A DNA stretch of 64,000 nt from Methylosinus sporium. GTDB taxonomy: Bacteria > Pseudomonadota > Alphaproteobacteria > Rhizobiales > Beijerinckiaceae. The notes beneath the pieces are model-generated. The model was not told where the DNA came from. It saw only the letters and a program-made list of their open reading frames with translations, and did not search any database. The stretch spans positions 1-64,000 of the forward strand of contig NZ_PUIV01000002.1 in assembly GCF_003113265.1 (NCBI RefSeq), written 5' to 3'. The position numbers and the translations under genes were made by a program. The first letter of the stretch is position 1, and the number at the start of each line of letters is the position of its first letter. Positions 34,152 through 43,004 of this stretch are shown piece after piece.

Positions 34152-35266
34152 TTCGTCGCCACCGCAATGCCCCAGGGGAAGGCTCCCACGGGGATCGACT
34201 TCAGCACTTTCAGGCTGGCGGCCTCGACGATGGAAATATCATTGGAGACGCCATTGGCGGTCAAAAGATATTTCTCGTCCGGCGTGAAGGCGAGATGCCA
34301 GACGCGCTGGCCGACGAGCAGATATTTCTCGATTTTTTTCGTCGCCGTGTCGATGACCGCGACGCGATTGGCGGGGCCGAGAGCGACAAAGGCGCGCTTT
34401 CCGTCATTGGTGAAGGCGATGCCGATCGGCTGGATCGCCTCCTTGGAGAGGCCCGGAATCTCGAAGCGGATTTTCTGCGTCACCTTATGGCTCTGCGGAT
34501 CGATGATCGCGACCGTGCCGCCGATCTCCGACGACACCCATAACTCGGAGGCGTCCGGCTTGAAGGCGGCGAAGCGCGGGCGCGCGTCGACCAGCACATT
34601 GGCTATGATCTGTTTCGTCTGCGTGTCGATGAGATGCGCCATATTGGTGGTCTCGGACGTATTGACGAGAATGCGTCCGTCCGGGCTCACCGCCATGCCT
34701 TCCGGCTCGACGCCCACAGGCACGTCGCCGATCCGGCGTTTCGTCTTGGTGTCGATCATGGTGACGAGATTGTCGTTCTCGTTCGACACATAGACGGTCT
34801 TGCCGTCGGGGCTCAATATCATCAGCTCGGGGTCGGGGCCGGAGGGCAGATTGCCGGTGATCTTGAGCGTCTTGGTGTCGAGCACTTGAATCGTGTCGTC
34901 GTCGCCGGCGCAGATATAGACCTCGGAATTGTCTTTCGAGATTTCGATGCCGCGCGGCCGGCGGCCGACTTTCACGGTTTTGATCGCCTCCATCTTGTCG
35001 GTGTCGATGACGGTGACGCTATTGCCTTTCTCATTGCTGACATAGGCGGTGAAGGCGTGAGCGGGCGAGGCGAGAAGCAGCGCCGCGATCGCAGCCGAGC
35101 GGAACGCGCGCGCTCGCTCCCACTCGAGGGAGAAGGCGTGCGAATGCGCGACGTTCGGGGAAGCTTCGAGGGCCCTCATCCGACCCCGTTTCGTGGGGCC
35201 ACCTTCTCCCGCGAGCGGGAGAAGGAGTCGCGCACGAAGGCTATTGGGCAGCGTCGTCATTTTCAT
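34148..35266 (-). CDS. YVTN/PQQ-associated beta-propeller protein with an inserted repeat in its leader
   Basis: 372 residues from ATG 35266, which overlaps the binding-protein stop as ATGA. After residue 75 the protein is a beta-propeller of YVTN repeats (AYVSNEKGNSVTVIDTDKM, then VYICAGDDDTIQVLDTKTL, VYVSNENDNLVTMIDTKTK and four more), like the beta-propeller found next to PQQ-dependent dehydrogenases. The signal-peptide core (FRSAAIAALLLASPAHA) is displaced by about 45 residues from the start, because a dispersed palindromic repeat (35168-35228) lies in frame between them (LLLPLAGEGGPTKRGRMRAL). An internal ATG at 35179 would give a shorter leader. Secretion is likely but needs the true start. 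Confidence 0.82.
   Translation of the reverse strand: MKMTTLPNSLRARLLLPLAGEGGPTKRGRMRALEASPNVAHSHAFSLEWERARAFRSAAIAALLLASPAHAFTAYVSNEKGNSVTVIDTDKMEAIKTVKVGRRPRGIEISKDNSEVYICAGDDDTIQVLDTKTLKITGNLPSGPDPELMILSPDGKTVYVSNENDNLVTMIDTKTKRRIGDVPVGVEPEGMAVSPDGRILVNTSETTNMAHLIDTQTKQIIANVLVDARPRFAAFKPDASELWVSSEIGGTVAIIDPQSHKVTQKIRFEIPGLSKEAIQPIGIAFTNDGKRAFVALGPANRVAVIDTATKKIEKYLLVGQRVWHLAFTPDEKYLLTANGVSNDISIVEAASLKVLKSIPVGAFPWGIAVATK
35168..35228. repeat. Dispersed palindromic repeat (copy A) inside a coding leader
   Basis: Copy of the CCCTCATCCGACCC ... CCACCTTCTCCC ... GGGAGAAGGAG repeat found elsewhere only between genes. Here it lies within the 5' end of the beta-propeller gene and stays open in that frame. 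Confidence 0.8.
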
Positions 35267-36447
35267 TTCAGCCTGCATTTGGTTTCGGGCTTGTCGACGC
35301 CCAATGTGTCGAGCTCGGAGGTCTGATGCAGGAAGCCGTCCTGCGGCGACACCGAAACAATCATGCGGCCGTCGCCGAGCAGGATAGGCTGGCGCAGCTG
35401 AAGATTCCAGGGCCGCAGCGACAGGCGCACGCCCTTGAAGGCCGCTATGTTGAAATCCGGCCCGGTGAGATAGGCGGCCAGCGTCTTCGGATCGGCGGAG
35501 GAGGCGCGCGTGACGGCTTCGCCGATCATGCGCGCGGCGATCCAGGCCTGATGATCGCGGGCGTTCATGCCGCGATGAAACTGCGCGCGGAAGCGGTTTT
35601 GCAGCTGCACCGCGCCCCATTGCTCATGCGAGGCGTCCCAGCTCGTCGGAACGAGGCCGGCAGAGCCGACGACCGGGCGAGGATCGAAAGTGCGATAGGG
35701 CAGATAATTGCCGAACACCTCGCTCTCGTCAGCGGCGATCAGCACGTCATAATTCGCGCCTTGCGTCAGCGGCGGAATCAGCCGCTGCGTCTGCACGCTG
35801 CCCGAATCGGAGCGGCGTCCGCCCTCCGTGTCGACATAGACGCGTTCGTCCACGATCTTCGCGCCGAATTTCTTGGCGCTGGCGCGATAGGCGGCGGCGA
35901 GCAACTCGTCCTGCGGATGCGAGCCCTTGATGATGAGCCAGCGGCGCCATTGCTTCCAGACGAGATATTGCGCGAGGCCGTCGGTCAGCATGGAGCGCGT
36001 CGGCGCGACATGAATCACATTGGCCCGGCAGTCCGCCTCGCGCAGCCGCTCGTCGGTCGCGCTCACATTGAAAAGCAGCGTCTCGCGCGATTTCAGCGTA
36101 TCGGCGACATGCAGGAGGTCATCGGCGGGAAGATCGGCGAGAATGGCGACGGCGCCCTGGTCGAGCAGCTTTTGCGCGGCGGCGACGGCGTCATCGCCGG
36201 GCGCGAGCTTCTCGTCGATGGCCTCATAGCTCTGGCCCGTGAAGCGGCCGGTGGTGTTGTCGTCGGCGACGCCGATCAGCGCGCCGGCGAGCGTGTCGTC
36301 CTCGGCCGGCAGGTCGAGGATCGACAGAGTTTCGCTCGAATGTTGCTGGCGCAGCACGCCAAATTTCATCCGCAGCGGCTCGGCCGCGGCGGGCAGTATG
36401 GAGAGGATGGCGGCGACCGAAACGCCGATGACGCAACGCTTGATCAT
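35263..36447 (-). CDS. lutA: Substrate-binding protein of lut/ped-like ABC system
   Basis: 394 residues with a signal peptide (VIGVSVAAILSILPAAAEP, cleavage near residue 22). The mature part is a two-lobe periplasmic-binding-protein fold of the branched-amino-acid type: LGVADDNTTGRFTGQSYEAIDEKLAPGDDAV near residue 57 and PVVGSAGLVPTSWDASHEQWGAVQLQNRF near 258. Such binding proteins occur with the PQQ-dependent alcohol dehydrogenase systems and as LutA in the lanthanide cluster. It lies 28 bases after the lanmodulin-like gene and is coupled to the beta-propeller gene by an ATGA overlap. Confidence 0.82.
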   Translation of the reverse strand: MIKRCVIGVSVAAILSILPAAAEPLRMKFGVLRQQHSSETLSILDLPAEDDTLAGALIGVADDNTTGRFTGQSYEAIDEKLAPGDDAVAAAQKLLDQGAVAILADLPADDLLHVADTLKSRETLLFNVSATDERLREADCRANVIHVAPTRSMLTDGLAQYLVWKQWRRWLIIKGSHPQDELLAAAYRASAKKFGAKIVDERVYVDTEGGRRSDSGSVQTQRLIPPLTQGANYDVLIAADESEVFGNYLPYRTFDPRPVVGSAGLVPTSWDASHEQWGAVQLQNRFRAQFHRGMNARDHQAWIAARMIGEAVTRASSADPKTLAAYLTGPDFNIAAFKGVRLSLRPWNLQLRQPILLGDGRMIVSVSPQDGFLHQTSELDTLGVDKPETKCRLK

Positions 36448-36475
36448 GACGCTAGTCGGCCGCTCCTTTTTTCGC

Positions 36476-36880
36476 TCAGCGAATCAGCTTCAGCAGCGCC
36501 TTGCCCGCCTTGGACTTCAGCTCCTTGGCGTCGAGCGTGCCTTCATCGTCCTTGTCCGCTGCTTTGAACAGCTTGCCGACGAGGGCGAGATATTCCTCTT
36601 TCGTGAGCGTTTTGTCATCGTCCGGATCGGCGGCGGCAAATTCTTTCTTGCCGATGCGCGCGCCGACCTCCTTGCGGTCGACGGTGCCGTCATTGTCCTT
36701 CTCGAGCTTGTCGAAGACGGCCGCGGCGGCCTTGCTCACTTCGGCGATGTCGAGCGTGCCGTCATTGTCCGTATCGAAAGTCTTTATGGGCGAGGGCGCG
36801 GCGATGGCCGGCTGCGCGGCGATGGGCGCGGCGAGGCAGAGACCTGCGCCGAGGGCGATCATTTGAAATTTCGAAACCAT
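36476..36880 (-). CDS. lanM: Lanmodulin-like periplasmic EF-hand protein
   Basis: 134 residues with a signal peptide (MIALGAGLCLAAPIAAQPAIA). Four EF-hand loops start at residues 36 (DTDNDGTLDIAE), 60 (EKDNDGTVDRKE), 85 (DPDDDKTLTKEE) and 109 (DKDDEGTLDAKE). The spacing 24-25-24 equals that of Methylorubrum lanmodulin as I recall it, and the C-terminus GKALLKLIR resembles its GSALVNLIR end. The hallmark proline at loop position 2 remains only in loop 3. Loop 2 starts with Glu, and loop 3 has lost Gly-6 and Asp-9. The protein is thus a divergent relative, located beside the lut/ped-like genes, as lanM is in Methylorubrum. Metal preference is inferred, not shown; calcium binding is the alternative. 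Confidence 0.78.
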   Translation of the reverse strand: MVSKFQMIALGAGLCLAAPIAAQPAIAAPSPIKTFDTDNDGTLDIAEVSKAAAAVFDKLEKDNDGTVDRKEVGARIGKKEFAAADPDDDKTLTKEEYLALVGKLFKAADKDDEGTLDAKELKSKAGKALLKLIR

Positions 36881-36995
36881 ATGCGCCTCCTTGTCCTGTC
36901 GTAAATCGCGACAAATCGGAAATCAGAATCTCCGATTTTTCCCAATATAGACAGGCCCGGCGCTTCGCACAAAGGGGCCCGACGACAAGGTTGCG

Positions 36996-38396
36996 CTACA
37001 GATCGTCGCCCTCGCGCTCCTCGGCCTCGGGAAGCTCCTCCACTTCGGGAAGCGGCAGCAGCACCTCTATGCGCGTGCCGCCCTCCGGCCGGCGCTCCAT
37101 GCGCATCACGCCGCCGAGCGTATGGACACGCTCGCTCATGCCGATGAGGCCGAGGCCGAATCTGTGCTCTTCCGGCAGGCCGACGCCATCGTCCTCCACC
37201 ACCACGCGCAGCGCTTCGGCTGCGCCGGCGAGCTCGGGCGGCGCCTCGACGAATTCGAGACGCGCTTCGGCGTTGGCGGCGGAAGAGTGGCGGAAAATAT
37301 TGGTGAGCGCCTCTTGCACCACGCGATAGGCGGTGAGCGCCGATCTTTCGTCGAGGCAGGAGAGATCATGGGCGATGCGCAGCGACAGCCGCACATCGGC
37401 GCGGCCGTCGCTCCAGGAGGCGACGAGTCCGCGCAAGGCGGTCTCGAGGCCGAGCTCGCTCATCGCCGGCGGGCGCAGTCGCTCGAGCATACGCCGCAGC
37501 AGCGTCTGCAACGCCTGCCCGGCGGCGTCTATATTGGCGCAGCTTCGCTGCAACAGATCACGATCGGGAAAATTTCCCGAAGCCGCAGCGGCGAGCGTCG
37601 CCGCGCCGGCGCGGATGGAGAAGAGGCAGGGGCCGGCTTCGTCATGCAGATCGCGGGCGATGTCGCGGCGCTCGGAATCCTGCACGGCGAAGAGGCGCTC
37701 GATGAGCGAGTGATTCTCCTCCTGCACGCGATCGAGCGTCGACGCCAGCGAATTGAGCTTTTGGGAAATATCCCTGAATTCGGACGCGCCGCGCAGATCG
37801 AGTCGCACCGCCGTCTCGCCCGCCTCGAGCCGCGCCAATCCACGTCCGAGCGAATCGAAGGGAGCGAGCGTTCGACGCAGCAGCGCCAGCACCAGCGCCA
37901 GCATCAGCAGCGTGACGGCGAGGCTGATCGCGCCGAGCCACAAAAGATCCGACCAGATTTCGGCGAGCTCGTCGACCGGATTGAAAATAATGGCAATATT
38001 GCCGTATTGCACGTCGCCGACGCGCGCTGGAATAATGTCCACTTTCGGCGCTGGCGCGACGAGGCTGACGAACCAATCCGGCACGCCGTTCTTGATTTCG
38101 GAGCGCAATTGCGAGTCGAAATTCGGCGCCGTGTCGTCATTCGGCAGAATCTCGATTTCGATGTGGCGCAGATTGCGCAGACTGTCGAAGAGCCGCCGCA
38201 GCGATGGGATCGGGTTCTTCGTCTCCTGTACGCTCGCGAGCGCCGTCTCGACCAGCTCATGCGACAAATGCTCTATGCTCTCCGCCTCGGCGCGCACGCG
38301 CGGGCCGGCATGGCCGATCATGATCGCGACATTGACCGCCAGCATGGCGGTGAGGACGATGGCGATGAGCCAGCCGAGCCTCGCCTTCAACGACAT
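36996..38396 (-). CDS. NarL-type sensor histidine kinase 1
   Basis: 466 residues. A membrane segment at residues 9-27, a periplasmic sensor part (residues 30-160), a second membrane segment (LLWLGAISLAVTLLMLALVLALL), a HAMP-like linker (LARLEAGETAVRLDLRGASEFRDI) and a HisKA_3 domain with the phosphoacceptor in RRDIARDLHDEAGPCLFSIRAG. The ATPase has YRVVQEALTNIFRHS (N box), VVVEDDGVGLPEEHRFGLGLIGMSERV (G1/G2). It lies 115 bases upstream (by transcription) of the lanmodulin-like gene and is divergent from response regulator 1. Together with the second kinase/regulator pair it flanks the lut/ped-like genes. Confidence 0.9.
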   Translation of the reverse strand: MSLKARLGWLIAIVLTAMLAVNVAIMIGHAGPRVRAEAESIEHLSHELVETALASVQETKNPIPSLRRLFDSLRNLRHIEIEILPNDDTAPNFDSQLRSEIKNGVPDWFVSLVAPAPKVDIIPARVGDVQYGNIAIIFNPVDELAEIWSDLLWLGAISLAVTLLMLALVLALLRRTLAPFDSLGRGLARLEAGETAVRLDLRGASEFRDISQKLNSLASTLDRVQEENHSLIERLFAVQDSERRDIARDLHDEAGPCLFSIRAGAATLAAAASGNFPDRDLLQRSCANIDAAGQALQTLLRRMLERLRPPAMSELGLETALRGLVASWSDGRADVRLSLRIAHDLSCLDERSALTAYRVVQEALTNIFRHSSAANAEARLEFVEAPPELAGAAEALRVVVEDDGVGLPEEHRFGLGLIGMSERVHTLGGVMRMERRPEGGTRIEVLLPLPEVEELPEAEEREGDDL

Positions 38397-38451
38397 GGAA
38401 TGCTCCCGGTTTCGCCGTGGACCCCGCGCGGGCCGGCGCGCGGGCCGGCGA

Positions 38452-38481
38452 TTGACAAAGAAGATTTTGTATTCCCATAGT
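38452..38481 (+). promoter_or_regulatory. Probable promoter of response regulator 1
   Basis: TTGACA (38452-38457), 18-base spacer, CATAGT (38476-38481), 31 bases before the start codon. Confidence 0.5.
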
Positions 38482-38511
38482 AATCTCGCTTACCAAGAGT
38501 GGCTATGCCCG

Positions 38512-39144
38512 ATGCGCGTGCTGATCGTCGACGACCATCCCATGGTGATTGCCGGGTGCCGCGGCATGTTGTCCGGCCAATCGGACATTGAAGTGCTGGA
38601 GGCGCGCGACGCCGACGCCGCGCTCGAGGCGCACGCTTCCGCGCAGCCGGACGTCATCGTGCTGGATATAAATCTGCCGGGGCTTTCCGGATTCGAGCTG
38701 CTGCGACGAATGCTCAAGCGCAAGCCGGACACCAAGGCGATCGTCTTCACGATGAATGACGACCCCGTCTTCGCCGCGCGCTCCATAGAACATGGAGCCA
38801 AGGGCTATCTCGCGAAAAACGAAGATCCCGCGCAATTCCTCAAGGCGGTGCGCATGGTCGCCGCCGGAGAGCGCTATCTCTCCAACCAAGTGGCGCAAAA
38901 GCTCGCTTTTTTCGATCAGAAGCACGGCGCCAATCCGCTCGAAGGGCTCAACGGCCGCGAGCTGGAGATTTTGCGCCTGCTTGCGGAAGGCAAGGGCATG
39001 GCCGAGATCGCGCACATCATGCGCGTCTCCTACAAGACGGTGGCGAACAGCTGCTCTCTGCTCAAGCGCAAGCTCGGCGCCCGCTCGCGCGCCGATCTCA
39101 TCCGCATCGCCGTCGAAAATAAGCTCGCGAAAGAATTGGTCTGA
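38512..39144 (+). CDS. NarL/LuxR-family response regulator 1
   Basis: 210 residues from ATG 38512 (MRVLIVDDHPMVIAG). The receiver domain has the acidic DD pair, the phosphoacceptor Asp in VIVLDINLPG and the Lys in GYLAKNED. The C-terminal LuxR helix-turn-helix reads NGRELEILRLLAEGKGMAEIAHIMRVSYKTVANSCSLLKRKLG. It is divergent from sensor kinase 1, its likely partner, and closely similar to response regulator 2 in the same window. Confidence 0.93.
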   Translation: MRVLIVDDHPMVIAGCRGMLSGQSDIEVLEARDADAALEAHASAQPDVIVLDINLPGLSGFELLRRMLKRKPDTKAIVFTMNDDPVFAARSIEHGAKGYLAKNEDPAQFLKAVRMVAAGERYLSNQVAQKLAFFDQKHGANPLEGLNGRELEILRLLAEGKGMAEIAHIMRVSYKTVANSCSLLKRKLGARSRADLIRIAVENKLAKELV

Positions 39145-39156
39145 ATCTCGGTGTGA

Positions 39157-39218
39157 GCTCCTTCTCCCGCTCGCCGGAGAAGGTGGCCCTCGCGTCAGCG
39201 AGGGTCGGATGAGGGCTC
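39157..39218. repeat. Dispersed palindromic repeat (copy B)
   Basis: CTCCTTCTCCC ... GGAGAAGGTGGCC, then CTCGCGTCAGCGAG and GGTCGGATGAGGG, just after response regulator 1. Confidence 0.85.
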
Positions 39219-39297
39219 TGCGTGTTCAGAATTGCCGATTTATCCGGGAATTTTTAGACATTTCGTGCCGGAAAATTTAGAAAGAAAAATCCACGGA

Positions 39298-39340
39298 CCC
39301 TCATCCGACCCCGCCTTCTCCCGAAGGCGGGAGAAGGAAG
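39298..39340. repeat. Dispersed palindromic repeat (copy C, partial)
   Basis: CCCTCATCCGACCCCG followed directly by CTTCTCCCG and CGGGAGAAGG. The middle hairpin and its linker are missing. It is opposite in orientation to copy B, and the two lie between convergent regulator genes. Confidence 0.8.
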
Positions 39341-39352
39341 AGTCCCTCTCCT

Positions 39353-39973
39353 TCACGCCAATCGCTGCTCTATCGCGATGCGTACCAGATCCATCGGCGT
39401 GCGCGCGCCGAGCTTGCGCTTGAGCAGCGAGCATGTGTTGGCGATCGTCTTGTAGGACACATGCACAGCATCGGCGATTTCGGTCATGCTCGAGCCCTTG
39501 CCGAGCAGGCGCAAAATCTCGAGCTCGCGCGAACTCAGCTCCGCCAGCGGATTGGCGAGCGCGGAGGTTTTGTCGAAGGCGAGGCGATTGGCGAGCTTCG
39601 GCATCAGGAACATGCCGCCCGCCGCCACCTCGCGCACTGCGTGCAGCAGCAGAAACGGATCGTCGTTCTTCGTCACATAGCCGCGCGCGCCGGCCTCTAT
39701 CGCCCGCGCGGCGAAGATCGGATCGTCATTCATCGAAAAAATGACGATGCGCGCCTCCTCGTCGTGACGCAGCATTCGGCGCGTCAGCTCGAAGCCCGAG
39801 GCGCCGGGCAGATTAATGTCCACGACGGCGACATCCGGCCGCCATTCCACGAAGAGCGTCAGGGCCGTCTCGGCGTCGCCGGCGTCGCGCGCTTCTATGT
39901 CGCCCTCGCCGGCGAGCATTGCCGCGCAGCCGGAGACGATGATCGGATGATCGTCGACGATCAGGACACGCAT
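39353..39973 (-). CDS. NarL/LuxR-family response regulator 2
   Basis: 206 residues, receiver domain (VDDHPIIVSGC; phosphoacceptor in VAVVDINLPG; GYVTKNDD) plus LuxR helix-turn-helix (SSRELEILRLLGKGSSMTEIADAVHVSYKTIANTCSLLKRKLG). Strong similarity to response regulator 1 along its length shows a duplication. Divergent from sensor kinase 2, its likely partner. Convergent with regulator 1, separated by two repeat copies. Confidence 0.93.
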   Translation of the reverse strand: MRVLIVDDHPIIVSGCAAMLAGEGDIEARDAGDAETALTLFVEWRPDVAVVDINLPGASGFELTRRMLRHDEEARIVIFSMNDDPIFAARAIEAGARGYVTKNDDPFLLLHAVREVAAGGMFLMPKLANRLAFDKTSALANPLAELSSRELEILRLLGKGSSMTEIADAVHVSYKTIANTCSLLKRKLGARTPMDLVRIAIEQRLA

Positions 39974-40089
39974 CTTTTTTTGAGCTCGCGACGCTGTGTT
40001 TCGAGGACGCTACGGCCGGAAGCGTCGGGACGGATTGACCAAGCGCTACCCTTACGTAAAGTCGCCGCGCATTGCAAAGGCGGGTCCCC

Positions 40090-41439
40090 ATGCTGGAAAG
40101 TTTATCCTTGCGCGCCAGGCTGTTGGCGCTGCTCGGCGCGACGCTCGCGACCGGCCTCGCCCTCGGCGTCGGCCTGCTGATGCTGCACGCCGCCTCGCGC
40201 GTGCGGGCCGAATCGGACAGCACCGCCCGCCTCGCGCGGGAATTCGTGGCGACGGCGCTGGCCAGCGTGGCGGAGAGCGACGATCCGCTTTCCGCCCTTC
40301 GCGCCCGGCTCGCCGAGGTGGAGCGGCTGCGGCACATTCATATTTTCATGGCCGGCTCCGGCGCGGCGGGCGCGCCCGCGGGGGAGGGGCGGCGCGCGCC
40401 GGCCTGGTTCGCGGCGCTCGTCGCCGGGCCGCCGAGCGAGACGCGCATCGCCCTGGACGGCCGCGGCCGCCTGCGCGGCGAGCTGGCGCTGGCCGCCGAT
40501 CCGGGCGACGAGATCGACGAGATATGGGAGGAGGCATGGCTGCTGGCGCTGGGCGCGGCGGCGCTCGCGCTCGCCGGCTTCGGCGTTGTGTCGATCGTCG
40601 TCTCGCGCGCGCTCGCGCCCGTTTCGACGCTCGCCGAGGCGCTGCATCGGCTCGAGCGCGGCGATCGCAGCGTGCGCATGGCGGCGGGCGATGCGCCGGA
40701 GTTCGTCGCCATCGCCTCGAGAGTGGATGCGCTGGCGCAGACGCTCGCGCGTCTGGACGCGGAGAATCGCGCGCTCGTCGAGCGCATCATCCATGTGCAG
40801 GACGCGGAGCGGCGCGACATCGCCCGCGATCTGCATGACGAGATCGGGCCGTTTCTGTTCAGCATTCGCGCCGGGCTCGGCGCGCTCGCGCGCAAGCTCG
40901 AGGGCGCACGTCGGGAAGATTGCCTGACCATCGACGCGCAGCTCGGCGCATTGCAGCAGGTCAATCGCCGCATCCTCGGCCGGCTGCGGCCGGCGGCGCT
41001 GGACGAAATGGGTCTCGAGGGGGCGTTGCAGGCGCTGGCCCAGGGCTGGCGCGATCTCGAGCCCGAGGTCGCCGTCGGTCTGCATGTCGCCGAGACCGGC
41101 GAGCCGCTCGACGAGACCATCGCGCTCACCGCCTATCGCATCGTGCAGGAGGGGCTGACCAATGTGTTTCGCCATGCGAGCGCCGCGCGGGTCGATGTGA
41201 CGGTCGAGCGCATCGTCGCAGGCGCAGAGAGCGAATTGCGCATCCTCGTGCGCGACGACGGCGCCGGCGTTTCGGCAGGCGTGCGCGAAGGCATCGGCCT
41301 GCGTGGAATGGGCGAGCGCGTCGCCGCGTTGGGCGGCCGACTGACACTCGAATCGACATCGCCGCGCGGCGCCGCTCTGCAAGCGCGTCTTCCTCTGCCG
41401 ACCGGGACGTCGCTCGAAACATTGTGCGACGCAAAATAG
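40090..41439 (+). CDS. NarL-type sensor histidine kinase 2
   Basis: 449 residues from ATG 40090 (the frame also has a TTG at 40072). Membrane segments at residues 8-30 (LLALLGATLATGLALGVGLLML) and near 155-175 bracket a periplasmic part. Then a HAMP-like linker, the HisKA_3 phosphoacceptor in RRDIARDLHDEIGPFLFSIRAG, the N box YRIVQEGLTNVFRHA and the G boxes DDGAGVSAG and GLRGMGERVAALGG. It is a clear paralogue of sensor kinase 1. The sensed signal is unknown. Confidence 0.9.
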   Translation: MLESLSLRARLLALLGATLATGLALGVGLLMLHAASRVRAESDSTARLAREFVATALASVAESDDPLSALRARLAEVERLRHIHIFMAGSGAAGAPAGEGRRAPAWFAALVAGPPSETRIALDGRGRLRGELALAADPGDEIDEIWEEAWLLALGAAALALAGFGVVSIVVSRALAPVSTLAEALHRLERGDRSVRMAAGDAPEFVAIASRVDALAQTLARLDAENRALVERIIHVQDAERRDIARDLHDEIGPFLFSIRAGLGALARKLEGARREDCLTIDAQLGALQQVNRRILGRLRPAALDEMGLEGALQALAQGWRDLEPEVAVGLHVAETGEPLDETIALTAYRIVQEGLTNVFRHASAARVDVTVERIVAGAESELRILVRDDGAGVSAGVREGIGLRGMGERVAALGGRLTLESTSPRGAALQARLPLPTGTSLETLCDAK

Positions 41440-41667
41440 GATTGCGCGGCGCAGCAGTCATTTTATTTCGCGCTTACGCTCGCGGAGAGAAAAGCATTCG
41501 TGGCCATTTCGTGACTTTGTCTCGGCGCGACGTTCTGCCTCTCGCCAAGCCTCTTCGGATAGTTTATGTAGCAAAACGCACAAAGCGGGAGCAGCGCGGT
41601 CCGATCGCGCGGCAGTCCCGCGGGGCCAAGAGTATCGGCCCCCTATCGTGGTATGAAGGGTCGTCAC

Positions 41668-42954
41668 ATGAACTATCGGCGCTTTTTCGAGACGGCGGTC
41701 ACTCGTCTCCAGGAGGAACGCCGGTACCGGGTCTTCGCCCATCTCGAACGCTGCGTCGAAACCTTTCCGCAGGCGGTCTGGCACCGGGACGACGGCTCCA
41801 CCCGCGACGTGACGATCTGGTGCTCCAATGATTATCTCGGCATGGGCCAGCACCCCGAGGTGATCGCCGCAATGGTGGAGACCGCCTCGCGCGTCGGCGC
41901 CGGCGCCGGCGGCACGCGCAACATTTCCGGCACCAGCCACGCGATCGTGGAGCTCGAGAGCGAACTCGCCGATCTTCATGGCAAGGAGGCCGCGCTCGTC
42001 TTCACCTCGGGCTGGATCTCCAATCTCGCCGCTATATCGACGATCGCCGATCTTCTGCCCGATTGCGTCATTCTCTCCGACGCCTCCAATCACAATTCGA
42101 TGATCGAGGGCGTGAAGCGCTCGCGCGCGGAGCGCAAGATCTTCCGCCACAATGATCTCGCCCATCTCGAGGAGCTGCTCGTCGAGGCCGGAAATCGGCC
42201 CAAGCTCATCGTCTTCGAGAGCCTCTATTCGATGAACGGCAATATTGCTCCGGTCGCCGAGATCGCGGCGCTCGCCGAGCGCTATGGCGCGATGACCTAT
42301 ATCGACGAGGTCCACGCCGTCGGCATGTATGGCGCGCGCGGCGGCGGCATCTGCGAGCGCGAGGGCGTGATGCATCGCATCGACGTCATCGAGGGCACGC
42401 TGGCCAAGGGCTTCGGCACACTGGGCGGCTATGTGGCGGGCGACCGCGTCGTCATCGACGCCATTCGCAGCTATGCGGCTTCCTTCATCTTCACCACCGC
42501 TCTGCCGCCCGCCGTCGCCGCCGCGGCGACGGCCGCCGTTCGTGTGCTCAAGGCGCGCTCCGATTTGCGCGCTGCGCATCAGCGCGCCTCGCATATCACC
42601 AAACATGCGCTGGCGGCGGCCGGCCTGCCGGTGCTGGAGAATGGCTCGCATATCGTGCCGGTGATGGTGCGCGACGCCGAGCTGTGCAAGGCGGCGAGCG
42701 ACATGCTGCTCGAGCGCCACGACATCTACATTCAGCCGATCAATTATCCGACCGTGGCGCGCGGCTCGGAGCGTCTGCGCATCACGCCGACGCCGCGCCA
42801 TACGCCGGAGCATATCGTCGCTCTGGTGGAGGCGGTGGCGGATGTGTGGCAGACGCTCGGCATTCCCTTCGTCGAGCCGCCGCAGCATCTGCATGTCGAT
42901 CAGGAGAGCCGCGAGCGCTGTACCTATCCCGAGATCAAGCTCGCCGCGCAGTGA
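41668..42954 (+). CDS. hemA: 5-aminolevulinate synthase
   Basis: PLP enzyme condensing glycine and succinyl-CoA to 5-aminolevulinate, the first step of tetrapyrrole synthesis in alphaproteobacteria (C4 pathway). 428 residues from ATG 41668 (AAGGG 8 bases upstream; another in-frame ATG at 41653). Family text throughout: [38 protein letters not shown], the PLP lysine in [14 protein letters not shown] and [18 protein letters not shown]. No fusion or truncation. Confidence 0.97.
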   Translation: MNYRRFFETAVTRLQEERRYRVFAHLERCVETFPQAVWHRDDGSTRDVTIWCSNDYLGMGQHPEVIAAMVETASRVGAGAGGTRNISGTSHAIVELESELADLHGKEAALVFTSGWISNLAAISTIADLLPDCVILSDASNHNSMIEGVKRSRAERKIFRHNDLAHLEELLVEAGNRPKLIVFESLYSMNGNIAPVAEIAALAERYGAMTYIDEVHAVGMYGARGGGICEREGVMHRIDVIEGTLAKGFGTLGGYVAGDRVVIDAIRSYAASFIFTTALPPAVAAAATAAVRVLKARSDLRAAHQRASHITKHALAAAGLPVLENGSHIVPVMVRDAELCKAASDMLLERHDIYIQPINYPTVARGSERLRITPTPRHTPEHIVALVEAVADVWQTLGIPFVEPPQHLHVDQESRERCTYPEIKLAAQ

Positions 42955-43004
42955 GCGGCGAGTTCTCTCGGGACAGATCGATCGAGATTTTAGGAAGGTT
43001 CGCG

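Noticed and set aside
39157-39340. CRISPR array from closely spaced repeats
   Set aside because: Only two copies, opposite orientation, no regular spacers and no cas genes.
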